Assembly (NCBI RefSeq): GCF_964059965.1
Contig: NZ_OZ060923.1
Location: 310,001 to 374,000 of the forward strand
Reading direction: 5' to 3'
DNA from: Fukatsuia anoeciicola
Lineage (GTDB): Bacteria; Pseudomonadota; Gammaproteobacteria; Enterobacterales; Enterobacteriaceae
Length of the DNA: 64,000 bases
Of the stretch, positions 10,855 through 20,642 are shown in pieces (the first letter of the stretch is position 1; each line of letters begins with the position of its first letter). Both the position numbers and the translations under genes were made by a program. The notes under the pieces were generated by a model that worked only from the letters and a program-made list of their open reading frames with translations, was not told the DNA's origin and ran no database searches.

Positions 10855-12123
10855 TTATCTTGAATGCTTTTTCATCATCTCAAAAAATTCATCATTAGTT
10901 TTACGCTGTATTAATTTACCTAAGAGATACTCCATAGCCTCAACTTTCCCCATTGGATGAAGTACTTTACGCAAAATAAACATTTTTTGTGACTCGTCAG
11001 AGGTTGTGAGTAATTCTTCTTTACGTGTACCAGAACGATTAAATTCAATTGCTGGAAAAATACGTTTATCAGCAATTTCACGTGATAAACACATTTCACA
11101 GTTACCAGTACCTTTAAATTCTTCAAAAATAACTTCATCCATTTTAGAACCGGTATCTACTAGTGCAGTAGCTAGAATAGTTAAACTACCTCCTTCTTCA
11201 ACGTTACGGGCAGCACCAAAAAAACGTTTAGGTCTCTGTAAAGCATTAGCGTCAACACCACCAGTTAAAACTTTTCCTGAAGCTGGCACTACCATATTGT
11301 AGGCTCTAGCTAAACGAGTAATAGAATCGAGTAAAATAATAACATCCTTTTTATGTTCAACTAAACGTTTAGCTTTATCAATAACCATTTCAGCTACTTG
11401 AATATGACGAGATGCAGGCTCATCAAAAGTAGAAGCAATCACTTCACCTTTAACTGAACGTTGCATGTCTGTTACTTCTTCTGGGCGTTCATCAATCAGC
11501 AGTACCATCAAAACAGCATCTGGATAATTATAGGCAATACTAGAGGCGATATTTTGTAATAAAACTGTTTTGCCTGCTTTTGGTGCCGCAACAATTAAAC
11601 CACGTTGACCAAGACCAATAGGAGTAGCTAAATCTAATACACGGGCAGTTATATCTTCTGTTGAACCATTACCGCGCTCCATACGTAAACGTGAGTTAGC
11701 ATGTAAAGGTGTCAAATTTTCAAATAAAATTTTATTACGGGAATTTTCTGGTTTATCATAATTAACTTCACTCACTTTTAACAAAGCAAAATAACGTTCG
11801 CCTTCTTTTGGTGGACGAATTTTACCAGAAATAGTATCACCAGTACGTAGGTTAAAACGACGAATCTGGCTAGGAGAAACATAAATATCATCAGGACCAG
11901 CAAGATAGGAACTGTCTGCAGAGCGAAGAAAACCAAATCCATCAGGTAATATTTCTAATACACCATCACCAAAAATATCGGCTCCACTTTTTGCATGTTG
12001 TTTAAGAATAGCGAAAATAATATCTTGTTTACGCATGCGAGCAAGACTTTCTAGTTTCATTTCTTCTTCGCCAAGATTTACTAATTCAGTGACTGATTTA
12101 TTCTTTAATTCGGTAAGATTCAT
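10855..12123 (-). CDS. rho: Transcription termination factor Rho
   Basis: A hexameric RNA-dependent ATPase that pulls nascent RNA to end transcription. Order of parts: N-terminal helical domain (MNLTELKN...), the RNA-binding OSB fold (DGFGFLRS), Walker A (APKAGKT, near residue 180), Walker B (VIILLDSITR), the Q-loop region and the C-terminal segment NRSGTRKEELL. At 422 residues it is slightly longer than E. coli Rho (419). The frame is open for 26 more codons upstream, but MNLTELKN matches the family N-terminus exactly, so I place the start at 12123. It lies between trxA and wecA as in E. coli. Confidence 0.96.
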   Translation of the reverse strand: MNLTELKNKSVTELVNLGEEEMKLESLARMRKQDIIFAILKQHAKSGADIFGDGVLEILPDGFGFLRSADSSYLAGPDDIYVSPSQIRRFNLRTGDTISGKIRPPKEGERYFALLKVSEVNYDKPENSRNKILFENLTPLHANSRLRMERGNGSTEDITARVLDLATPIGLGQRGLIVAAPKAGKTVLLQNIASSIAYNYPDAVLMVLLIDERPEEVTDMQRSVKGEVIASTFDEPASRHIQVAEMVIDKAKRLVEHKKDVIILLDSITRLARAYNMVVPASGKVLTGGVDANALQRPKRFFGAARNVEEGGSLTILATALVDTGSKMDEVIFEEFKGTGNCEMCLSREIADKRIFPAIEFNRSGTRKEELLTTSDESQKMFILRKVLHPMGKVEAMEYLLGKLIQRKTNDEFFEMMKKHSR

Positions 12124-12300
12124 AATGGTGGGTTCTTTTAACTCGGGGGTATCTCGAAATATTATTGTGAAAGGTACGGTAATATATCCGAACCAGCTCA
12201 ATGGAGCATTCTATAACAATCGGTGGAAAATGATGTAAATAATCAACCATATTAGACTTGCACGAAATGGCAGCTTACAAATAAATATTTGTACTAATTT
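12124..12300 (-). promoter_or_regulatory. rho leader region
   Basis: The 170 bases upstream of the rho start are less AT-rich than neighbouring spacer, and the last bases (AAAGAACCCACCATT before ATG) look conserved from the E. coli rho leader as I remember it. In E. coli this leader mediates Rho autoregulation by attenuation. That part is family knowledge; here only the retained sequence is seen. No clear promoter could be fixed. Confidence 0.4.
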
Positions 12301-12627
12301 TATAAAAAGATAAATAGCTAAAACAGATAAGTAGTAACTACTTTTGACTTAATTTATATATAAAAGTAATTTTTAACACTATCTATTATTGAGTATAGTT
12401 TATTCTTAGATACTACTATTTTAGTATAGATTAAAAATTAAGTTAATTATTCTATGCTATAGAATTTAATATTCTAGAATTTAGATACTAAAAACTCTAT
12501 TATTACCTATAATAATAGACTAATACATAGTTTTTATTAAATTTAACATGCTTCTTCATAGACGTCTAGCTATGAATAAAAGAAACCCTATTTATATTAA
12601 ATACTTATTTTTTATAGCTAAATTAAA
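12301..12627. other. trxA-rho spacer, nothing recognised
   Basis: This stretch is AT-rich and gene-free between the trxA stop codon and the rho leader. No terminator, RNA or pseudogene could be recognised. Confidence 0.5.
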
Positions 12628-12966
12628 TCATAGATTATCATCGAGAATTTTTTTTAATTTATCTTTAGATATATTTCCTACACAAGTAGCAAGAATTTTC
12701 CCATTTTTAAATAATAACAATGTAGGGATACTACGAATACCATATTCTACTGCTATTTCTCTTCCCCCATGTATATGTTCATCAATATTCAATTTAGCAA
12801 CAGTTAGTTTATCTGCATATTCATCAGCAATTTCATTGAGCATTGGAGCAATTATTTTACATGGAGAACACCATTCAGCCCAAAAATCTACTAATACTGC
12901 ACTATTTATTTGTAGCACCTCAGCATTAAAGTTATTGCCTTGCAAATTTTTTATTTTATCACTCAT
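12628..12966 (-). CDS. trxA: Thioredoxin with variant CSPC active site
   Basis: A small cytoplasmic dithiol reductase that keeps protein thiols reduced and donates electrons to reductases. The fold is recognisable from LVDFWAEWC, KLTVAKLNID and the cis-proline segment SIPTLLLFKNG. Two features are unusual. The redox motif, canonically WCGPC, reads WCSPC (Cys33, Ser34, Pro35, Cys36). Between NID and YGIR there are four more residues than in E. coli (EHIHGGREIAVE against QNPGTAPK). Both active-site cysteines and the preceding Trp remain, so it is probably active. Gene order trxA-rho-wecA supports the name. An AT-rich sequence with TTGGAGTAAATT just before the ATG gives a good ribosome site. Confidence 0.92.
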   Translation of the reverse strand: MSDKIKNLQGNNFNAEVLQINSAVLVDFWAEWCSPCKIIAPMLNEIADEYADKLTVAKLNIDEHIHGGREIAVEYGIRSIPTLLLFKNGKILATCVGNISKDKLKKILDDNL

Positions 12967-14004
12967 AATTTACTCCAAAAAATTACAACATCTATCTACA
13001 TATTTTTATAAAACAATAATTAATTAATATTATATCATGCTATAAGTAAAATACATATAACTATATAAATTTTTTTAATTTTGCCCTGTACTATCTAGTT
13101 ACAGTAAATCTTTAAGACAAAAAATTTTATTAATATTTCTATTTAAATATAGTATTGTATTTACCTTAACTAATTAAGATATTATGGTACGAGGAGTAAT
13201 TAGTATAATAAAGATTCTAGTATTATTACTATCTACTTTTTCTTACTTGTTTTTTACTAATATAAAAAAAGAGATAAACCAATTAGCCATGTATTTTAAT
13301 TACAATATTAATACATGAATTAACTATATAAATCTATGCTAATATAAAATTATTATCTAAGATAATAAAACTATAATTAGATCTAGCTAATAGAGTTAAT
13401 AAATATTATAAGTAAATTTAGATATTGTCTGATAAATTAATATTCTAAATAATACTGTAGTTATATTGTCATTATATAAAATAAAATCATATTAATCTAA
13501 GCATTACAAGATAATAATCTTAGATATTACTAATCATGCATGCAAATTAAATTTTTTATTGATTATATTTGTTAAATTTTCTAGTATTTATTTCTAATAA
13601 AAATATTAAATATATTTTTCTAGTAACCTTCTTATAATACATGCTAACTTGCTTATAAGTACAGTTAAAGCATATATTTGTATTATTTTAGTTACATAAC
13701 ACTCTTGCTAGAAAGCACTACATATCATTAGTAGCTCATATTTTTAACTATTATCTATCTAATAACTACAAAAACTATATTTGTTATGTTAATAGTGATA
13801 GATATATAATAGAAGTAGTTATTAGGTTAATCTTATTCATGAATAAGATATCTTAAATTTATTTAAATTAAAATTTATATTAGTTATAATATTCCTATAA
13901 ATAAGCATAAATAACAATGTATTACTGATTAATTTATTATAAAAAGCATTTATAATGCTTTCATATGTATATTATTTAGCAATAAATAATTATAAAAAAT
14001 AAAT

Positions 14005-14036
14005 GAATAAGATATTTAATGTTAAATATCTTATTC
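14005..14036. repeat. Perfect hairpin, 15-bp arms
   Basis: GAATAAGATATTTAA and its exact reverse complement are separated by two bases. The hairpin lies in gene-free DNA with no neighbouring gene end, so it cannot be assigned as a terminator of anything now visible. Confidence 0.6.
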
Positions 14037-14243
14037 TATATTACTATCTTATGTTATCATTTATCTTAGGTTCAATAGTTTTAATATATTATTAATATGT
14101 AAAGTTGCTAACAGTCTATAAATCTTAGTTTATACTAAATAAAAAATACTTTTAATTGTAGTTTAAATATTACTTATAATATCTTTGTAAGTATTTTTAT
14201 ATAATAAAGTTTATACAATAGTAACTACTATATCAAGTTAATT

Positions 14244-14281
14244 TTAAACACAATATTCTACCTATAGAATATTGTGTTTAA
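14244..14281. repeat. Perfect hairpin, 17-bp arms
   Basis: The core arm AAACACAATATTCTA pairs exactly across a 4-base loop (CCTA), and two further A-T pairs extend the stem. It looks like a factor-independent terminator stem but has no long T tract and no adjacent gene. It is about 240 bases from the hairpin at 14005. Confidence 0.6.
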
Positions 14282-15094
14282 TTGTTAACATATAACAATA
14301 ATATCAAGCTTTTAATTAGCAAGAAATTAAAGTAAACTATCTTAGTTATCTTAATCAATGGTTATATTGCTTGATTATACTATTATTTTAATAAATATCT
14401 TATTACTAGAAGATTTTATCTAAGTAGTATAGAATATTCAAGAAATAATTAAACTAATACTTACGAGTTTCCATTAATATTTTTAGCAAATCGTCTCAGT
14501 ATTTCTAATATTATACAAAATTTATAAAAAATTATAATTACTTGAGGTATGGTTAGATTCTTATCTTAGCAAGATTATAATAATTGAAGTAATACATCTA
14601 CTGTATATTAAAATTAATCAGAACATACCTAAAATAACAATTAAATATATAAAAGAAAATCTTTACTATTGATAAATTGGAAATAAAATATAGATTACAG
14701 TAAATATGGTAAGATTATTATATTTTTAAATATCTTATAGTAAAAAATATTAAAATATATATAAATTATTAGGATTAATTAGTAGTTTTACTATACTTTA
14801 TATGATTAGTTTTTAAAAAATTTATTAAAGTGCTAAAATATCTTTAATTTAAAAATAGTAGAATTTTTATTATTTCTATTCATTTAAATTAATATCTAAC
14901 TTATTTTAGATAGTTATAATCTATAGAGAGTTATAGAAGAATTACTAAAATAAGGTAACAAATACGTTGTAGATAATAAACTTATAATAACATAATTTAA
15001 GTAATAAGTTTTAATATATCTATATTATGCCTAGCTATTGATATAATTAGCAAGGCTAGTTATCATTAACGAACAATTTTATTAATACTAAAAT

Positions 15095-15616
15095 ATGACA
15101 GAGAAACAAAATATTTTTCTAGTCGGGCCTATGGGTGCTGGTAAAAGTACTGTTGGGCGTCAATTAGCTCAACAACTAAATATGGATTTCTTTGACTCTG
15201 ACAAAGAAATTGAACAAAGGACTGGGGCCGATGTAGGCTGGGTATTCGATGTAGAAGGCGAAGATGGCTTCCGTAATCGTGAAAAAAAAATTATTAATGA
15301 ACTAACAAAAAAACAAGGTATTGTGTTAGCAACTGGAGGGGGGTCTGTAAAATTTAAAGAAACCCGTAATTATTTATCAGTTCGTGGTATAGTAATATAT
15401 CTAGATATCACCATAGAAAAACAACTAACACGTACGCAACATAATAAAAAACGCCCGCTATTGCAAATGAATGAACCTGGACAAAAGGTGTTAGAAAAAT
15501 TAGCAATAGAATATAAACCTTTATACGAAGAAATTGCGGATTTTACCATCCATACTGACAACCAAAGTGCAAAACTAGTGGCTAATCAAATTATTAATCT
15601 TTTAGGTAATAACTAA
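15095..15616 (+). CDS. aroK: Shikimate kinase I
   Basis: Phosphorylates shikimate with ATP, the fifth step of the chorismate pathway. The 173 residues equal the E. coli length. Visible are the P-loop GPMGAGKST (residues 11-19), the shikimate-binding DSDKEIE and FRNREKK segments, the glycine-rich ATGGGSV and the lid region HNKKRPLL. No strong ribosome site precedes the ATG, but the N-terminus matches the family exactly. In E. coli aroB follows at once. Here only a probable relic of its start remains, so this kinase may lack its upstream pathway unless a functional aroB is elsewhere. Confidence 0.95.
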   Translation: MTEKQNIFLVGPMGAGKSTVGRQLAQQLNMDFFDSDKEIEQRTGADVGWVFDVEGEDGFRNREKKIINELTKKQGIVLATGGGSVKFKETRNYLSVRGIVIYLDITIEKQLTRTQHNKKRPLLQMNEPGQKVLEKLAIEYKPLYEEIADFTIHTDNQSAKLVANQIINLLGNN

Positions 15617-15640
15617 TATTTGCATTAAGCACATTATATA

Positions 15641-15700
15641 GTGAAAGTTATTATTATACTTAGTAATCGTAATTGTCTTATTACTATAGATTTTTAAGTT
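15641..15700 (+). pseudogene. aroB: Probable start of an aroB relic
   Basis: Beginning 25 bases after the aroK stop codon, a frame reads VKVIIILSNRNCLITIDF and then stops. This can be laid on the start of 3-dehydroquinate synthase (MERIVVTLGERSYPITIA in E. coli), with GTG in place of ATG. Position and orientation fit the aroK-aroB order. The similarity is short and much of it is simple hydrophobic residues, so this is a probable, not certain, relic. The rest of the gene is not readable. Confidence 0.4.
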
Positions 15701-16395
15701 ATTTAGTAATCTAGCTATATTTATATTATTAAAATAATTTTATAATTAAATAATCTTAAAGCTAATTAGATAATTTATTTGATATAATATCTGATTACAT
15801 AGTACAATCGTAATTGTATGAATATTAATAATCAAAAAACTAAAAGATTACTAAATTATTTTACGGAGACTAATATTAGTACTTAAAAATACTAATATTA
15901 CAGAATTACTCTTCTAATCTAATAGTTAGTAACATAATGGCTAATTTTATTTAAAATATATAAAATAGGGCAAAAATATTAATAATTAATATTGTATACA
16001 TAGTACTTCTTATAACTATTAGTTGCATATAGTTCTTTAATACAATTAGATCCTATTTCAAATCCTTCTTTAGTAATATTTAAGTATTGGTAACTTAAAT
16101 TTATGCTACATATAAAATATATAATAGGCCTAATATTATAAGTATGATAATACTATATCATTAGTATGATATTTTTAATTTAATCAATTAATATGACATT
16201 TTCTTTTAAAATAATTTATCTAATTATTATAGTAGAAAGTTTAGTTTTTAACTAGATAGATTAAATAAATGATTTAGAACTAATAGATGATTTTAAAATA
16301 AATAACAGCAATTACTATCCTATATATTTGTAGAAATTTTAAACAGATTTTTTAACTTGTTATTTTGTATTAAGATATGATTTTTAGTAAACACG
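15701..16395. other. Decayed aroB-damX region
   Basis: By synteny this is where the bulk of aroB and damX should lie. Only about 0.7 kb is left of an expected 2.5 kb, so large deletions accompanied the decay. I see no further readable coding segments. Confidence 0.5.
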
Positions 16396-17077
16396 ATATA
16401 AATTAATATATTAACTAATTAATAATATACGATCCTATCTATCTTTAGGAGAATATTTAATTAAACTATTTATTAGTGCTAATTCAGTGTTTTTGAATAC
16501 TAAATATAAATCTTATATTTTAGTTGATATTAATTATAATCTTATTAAATTATATAATATTATTAAGTTATAAACAAGACACTTATTATTGCGCGCTTCT
16601 CTTACTCTATTTTAATTGCCATTATTATAATAGATTATATTATAATAATTCAAAGAATAAATTTAATGTATCTTTTGGTTATTATAAAAACCTTATTTTC
16701 TTAAATTAGAACATATTAATTTACAGAAAAGCACAATATACTACTTTTATTTACAAGCATTACCAACAAACTTTACTAAAAGTGATCTATGGTACAGCTG
16801 TATATTGTGACTTATATTATATTCTTTTATCAACAACTACTAATTTCACCTCTTATAATAATAATTATACTATAAAAGATCAAAAAAGCTAGCATGTTTA
16901 GTTTATAAACTTTTTGGCTAAAACTAGATTCCGATACTTATTTTTAATCATGATACTGAATTAATACGAATCTAGTATTATTAAGTAATCTTTTATCAGG
17001 TTAAAATTAGTCGTGTTATTAGTAACAATATTTTTGGTTATTATAAAATAAATGAGTATTTAGTACTCTATAGTTAA
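16396..17077 (+). pseudogene. dam: dam relic (DNA adenine methyltransferase)
   Basis: This region can be read as most of E. coli Dam across several frames. Segments in order: LINNIRSYLSLGEY, SANSVFLNTKYKSYILVDIN and NLIKLYNIIK (frame of 16448), then LLLLYFNCHYYNRL and KFNVSFGYYKN (frame of 16524), then KAQYTTFIY and VYCDLYYILLSTTTNFTSYN, then IPILIFNHDT and KISRVISNN (frame of 16928). There are at least two frameshifts and several stops. The catalytic DPPY motif has become DLYY (16809-16820). It ends 79 bases before rpe, exactly where dam sits in E. coli. The cell therefore lacks this copy of Dam, and GATC methylation is presumably lost. Confidence 0.88.
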
Positions 17078-17156
17078 ATAAATTTTTTAATAGCTTCTTA
17101 TATTTTATTTTTAGTAAAAATAGATTATGAGCAAATAAAAATTTTGGAGAAATAAA

Positions 17157-17873
17157 ATGAAAGAATTTTTAATTGCCCCATCTATTCTATCAGCAGATTT
17201 TGCTCGTTTAGGTGAAGATATAGCCAAGGTACTAGCTTCTGGCGCTGACGTTATTCATTTTGATGTAATGGATAACCATTATGTTCCTAATTTAACAGTT
17301 GGCTCTATAGTTTGTAAGTCTTTACGAAATTATGGGATCCTAGCTCCTATTGATGTGCATTTAATGGTTAAACCTGTTGATCACTTAGCAATAGCTTTTG
17401 CTAAAGCAGGTGCCACCTCCATTTCTTTTCATCCAGAAGCTACTAAAGATATTGCTTATACTTTAGCTCTTATAAAAAATGAGAGCTGTAAAGTTGGCTT
17501 AGTATTTAATCCTAATACAGATTTAAGTTATTTAAATAATATAAAAATAATGGATAAATTAGATATCATTTTATTGATGTCAGTTAATCCAGGATTTAGT
17601 GGTCAATCATTTATTCCGACAACACTAAATACATTATATCAGGTGCGAAAACTCATAGATAAAGGGGATTATGATATTCGATTAGGGGTGGATGGGGGTA
17701 TTAATATAACAAATATTTATAAGGTAGCAAAAGCAGGGGCAGATATGTTTGTCGCAGGTTCTGCTATTTTTAAACAACCAAATTATAAAACAGTTATTGA
17801 GATGATGCGGTGTGAATTAGTAAAGGTTTTATCCCCATTTATAAAAGATACCATTTTAAGGAAAAATAAATGA
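17157..17873 (+). CDS. rpe: Ribulose-phosphate 3-epimerase
   Basis: Interconverts ribulose-5-phosphate and xylulose-5-phosphate in the pentose phosphate pathway. A TIM-barrel enzyme with the expected motifs IAPSILSADFARLG, VIHFDVMDNHYVPN, DVHLMV, SVNPGFSGQ and GVDGGIN, which carry the metal-binding His and Asp residues. At 238 residues it is about 13 longer than E. coli Rpe, through a short C-terminal extension. A GGAG ribosome site lies 7 bases before the ATG. The stop overlaps the trpS start by four bases. In E. coli gph lies between the two, so gph has been removed cleanly. Confidence 0.96.
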   Translation: MKEFLIAPSILSADFARLGEDIAKVLASGADVIHFDVMDNHYVPNLTVGSIVCKSLRNYGILAPIDVHLMVKPVDHLAIAFAKAGATSISFHPEATKDIAYTLALIKNESCKVGLVFNPNTDLSYLNNIKIMDKLDIILLMSVNPGFSGQSFIPTTLNTLYQVRKLIDKGDYDIRLGVDGGINITNIYKVAKAGADMFVAGSAIFKQPNYKTVIEMMRCELVKVLSPFIKDTILRKNK

Positions 17874-18886
17874 ATCAAATAGCACAAAAATCTATTGTAT
17901 TTAGTGGTGCTCAACCTTCTGGTGTATTAACTATTGGCAATTATATAGGTGCTTTACGTCAATGGGTAAGGATGCAAGATAATTATGATTGTGTTTATTG
18001 TATTGTTGATTTACATGCTATTACTGTACATCAAGACGCTAAAGCTTTAAGTAAAAGAACATTAGATATCTTAGCCTTATATTTAGCATGTGGCATTGAT
18101 CCACAAAAGAGCACTATTTTTGTGCAATCACATGTTCCTGAACATGCTCAATTAAGCTGGATATTAAATTGCTATACTTATTTTGGTGAGTTAAACCGAA
18201 TGACCCAGTTTAAAGATAAATCAACAGGTTACATTAAAAATATTAATGCAGGATTATTTAGTTATCCAATACTTATGGCTGCAGATATACTACTATATCA
18301 AGCTAACCAAGTACCAGTAGGTAAAGATCAAAAACAGCATCTAGAATTAAGCAGAAATATTGCTCAACGTTTTAATGAACGATATGGTAAAATATTTACT
18401 ATTCCAGAACCTCTTTTGCCTAAAAATGGAGGATCAAAAATAATGTCACTACAAGAGCCATATAAAAAAATGTCTAAATCAGATAGCAATAATAATAATA
18501 TTATTAGCTTATTAGAAGATATTAATTTAGTAGAAAAAAAAATCAAGCGAGCAGTAACTGATTCTGATAAACCCACTATAATCCGTTATGATGTAAAAAA
18601 AAAAGCAGGAATATCTAATTTATTAGATATTTTATCAGGTATTAATGGGCAACCTATTTCTGAATTAGAAACACAATTTATAGGACAAAAATATATTGAT
18701 CTAAAAAGAACGGTAACTACTGCGCTTATTCATGTACTTAGTAATTTACAAGAACGTTATTACAAAGAACGTAAAGACGAAAATAATTTAAAAAAAATAA
18801 TGCGTGAAGGAGCAACTCAAGCACAAAAACGTGCACAGGAAACGCTTAAAAAAGTATACATGGCAATAGGTTTTATGATTCCATGA
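17870..18886 (+). CDS. trpS: Tryptophanyl-tRNA synthetase
   Basis: Charges tRNA-Trp with tryptophan. A class I synthetase: the HIGH-type signature is PSGVLTIGNY (residues 16-25), and the KMSKS loop (KKMSKSDSN) lies near residue 200. The length of 338 residues is close to the E. coli 334. The start overlaps the rpe stop as ATGA, implying coupled translation. No ribosome site of its own is obvious beyond AAGGAAAAA just upstream. No clear terminator follows. Confidence 0.96.
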   Translation: MNQIAQKSIVFSGAQPSGVLTIGNYIGALRQWVRMQDNYDCVYCIVDLHAITVHQDAKALSKRTLDILALYLACGIDPQKSTIFVQSHVPEHAQLSWILNCYTYFGELNRMTQFKDKSTGYIKNINAGLFSYPILMAADILLYQANQVPVGKDQKQHLELSRNIAQRFNERYGKIFTIPEPLLPKNGGSKIMSLQEPYKKMSKSDSNNNNIISLLEDINLVEKKIKRAVTDSDKPTIIRYDVKKKAGISNLLDILSGINGQPISELETQFIGQKYIDLKRTVTTALIHVLSNLQERYYKERKDENNLKKIMREGATQAQKRAQETLKKVYMAIGFMIP

Positions 18887-20271
18887 TACATAACATAATA
18901 GTATTATTAAATCTTAATTACACAATAGATATCATCTAATGTAAACAACAATATAGTTTATCTTTATTTTATAGAATTAATCCTAACTATATAAAATATA
19001 GATAATTATAAAAAATGTATTTATAAATATTTACAATATACTTAAAAATAATAAGCTAGATAGAAACTCTCCTATTAAGAGGAGCACAAAAAATTTATTT
19101 TTAAATAAAAAATTTAAATTAAATAAAATATTTACGATATAAAAATTTTTAAGAAATAAGCTAAGATATAAAAATAAAAAATTACACAATAGTATTGTGT
19201 TATTTAAATATTTAATATTTTTACTAAAAATTTTTTATCCCTTTTAATTTAGAATATAAAGGACATATAATTAATAATAATATTAATATAGATTACTAAT
19301 ATCAATGATTAATAAATACCATATAATATGTATAAAATAAATTTTAATAAATTTTTTATTAGTTCATAAAAAATATAATAAAAATATTATTACTGATAAT
19401 AATACTGGCTTAAAAAGAAAAGATTATATTTTTAATAAAACTAAAGAATATTTAATTAGTCCAATAAATAATATTAAAATAATAATTAATATTAGAAAAT
19501 AATTATTTAATTCAAGTTTTATTTGAATATATATTTAAAATATATAGTAGTCTTAAGTAATATTAACTTATTTTAAATAGTAAATACTAGAATAAACTAT
19601 TAATAATTAACCTATTATACTATAGATTTTTTATAATTATATATAGTACCTTAAATTTTTAAAAATTTAATAAAAGTAAATTCTTTTACTATTTTATAAA
19701 AAATAATTTTGAAATAATAACTATTTTATAAAGAAATTTTTTATCCTATAATTATATTGCTCAAGTAGCTGAATTATTATTAAATACTTAGATTATTACT
19801 GTAATTAATATAAATGTTTTAGAATTAATAAAGTAATAATGCTATATATCTATTTAGTAGTAATTTTGTTAGGTACTAAACAATGTTAATTTATTTAATT
19901 TACCACTTAAGATTTACATCTCTTATATTAAAGTATATTACTATTCATGTATAAATTATAACTTATTTTATTTAAAAAATACAAATATTAATAAAATATT
20001 AATAGATAATAATTTTAATATTATGCAGAAATAAATTATATGCATATTACGCATAAAGTTATAAAATTATAACTATGATATCTAGCTAATAAATACTAAA
20101 TTTAAAAAGCTCAATAAGATATATAATTATATTATGGTAGTTTTTAACTATTAATAGTTAGTATTTATTTTACTATGAAAGAGTATTCTTTAATTAGAAC
20201 TTCATATTATGTTATCAGTATGAACTTTCTATTATTTGCTCTGTTAGTTAATTTATATAATGACATAAAAT
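18887..20271. other. 1.4-kb gene-free region between trpS and rplY
   Basis: No gene or RNA is seen. A short GC-containing inverted repeat (CTCCT and AGGAG around ATTAAG, near 19070-19085) is the only candidate structure near the end of trpS. A copy of repeat family B occupies about 19830-20085. Confidence 0.55.
19830..20085 (+). repeat. Dispersed repeat family B, copy 2
   Basis: This copy is similar to 300-580 and 57905-58160 on the same strand. With the 58 kb copy it shares AATGCT...ATTTAGTAGTAATTTT on the left and AATATTAATAGATAA on the right. With the first copy it shares AATGTTAATTTATTTAA. The match covers about 250 bases with indels. Confidence 0.55.
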
Positions 20272-20291
20272 GACAGGCCTTATGGCCTGCC
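20272..20291 (-). terminator. Terminator of rplY
   Basis: On the minus strand GGCAGGCC pairs with GGCCTGTC (one G-T pair) around an ATAA loop, followed by ATTTTATG. It lies 45 bases past the rplY stop codon and is the only GC-rich structure in the area. Confidence 0.75.
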
Positions 20292-20336
20292 TCTATCTTG
20301 ATTATAAAAAATAATCTAAAAATTTTATAATAGATT

Positions 20337-20642
20337 CTAAGAAGTTAATGGCTTATCAGGGATACGAATAAAATCAATATGAATAAGTTTAGGTTTAAAC
20401 GGATGACGTTGAACTTCTTGTACCTGAACTTTAATTTCTTCTTTATCGATTGCTATAACTAGTATTTTACTATAAAAATTAGGTTTTAATTCAGCATGTT
20501 TAATACTGTCATGATCGAGAGTAATAGATATAGGTTGTTTTGAATTGCCATAAATAATTGCCGAAAATTTATTTTCTGCACGTAAACGACGGTTCGCACC
20601 TTTACCTCTTGTATTGCGTATATTTGCGCTAATAATAATCAT
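20337..20642 (-). CDS. rplY: Ribosomal protein L25
   Basis: Binds 5S rRNA in the large ribosomal subunit. The short form typical of gamma-proteobacteria: 101 residues against 94 in E. coli, with a short C-terminal extension. Characteristic segments are GKGANRRLR near the start, SAIIYGN, VQEVQRHPFKPKL and IHIDFIR. The start agrees with the family; upstream AAGAGAA is a weak ribosome site. The gene stands alone with its own terminator. Confidence 0.95.
   Translation of the reverse strand: MIIISANIRNTRGKGANRRLRAENKFSAIIYGNSKQPISITLDHDSIKHAELKPNFYSKILVIAIDKEEIKVQVQEVQRHPFKPKLIHIDFIRIPDKPLTS

Larger units (their letters stand above)
12967..15094. other. 2.1-kb gene-free region between trxA and aroK
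   Basis: In E. coli rhlB lies upstream of trxA in the opposite direction. I looked for DEAD-box motifs on the plus strand and saw none. Two perfect hairpins lie at 14005-14036 and 14244-14281. Otherwise the DNA is AT-rich with dense stops. Confidence 0.55.

Noticed and set aside
12548..13027. Plus-strand frame of 159 codons overlapping trxA
   Set aside because: It lies antisense to trxA, has no family features, and is explained as a shadow of the thioredoxin gene.
19068..19085. CTCCT/AGGAG inverted repeat after trpS as a terminator
   Set aside because: The stem is only five pairs, it lies 180 bases from the stop codon, and no T tract follows in the trpS direction.
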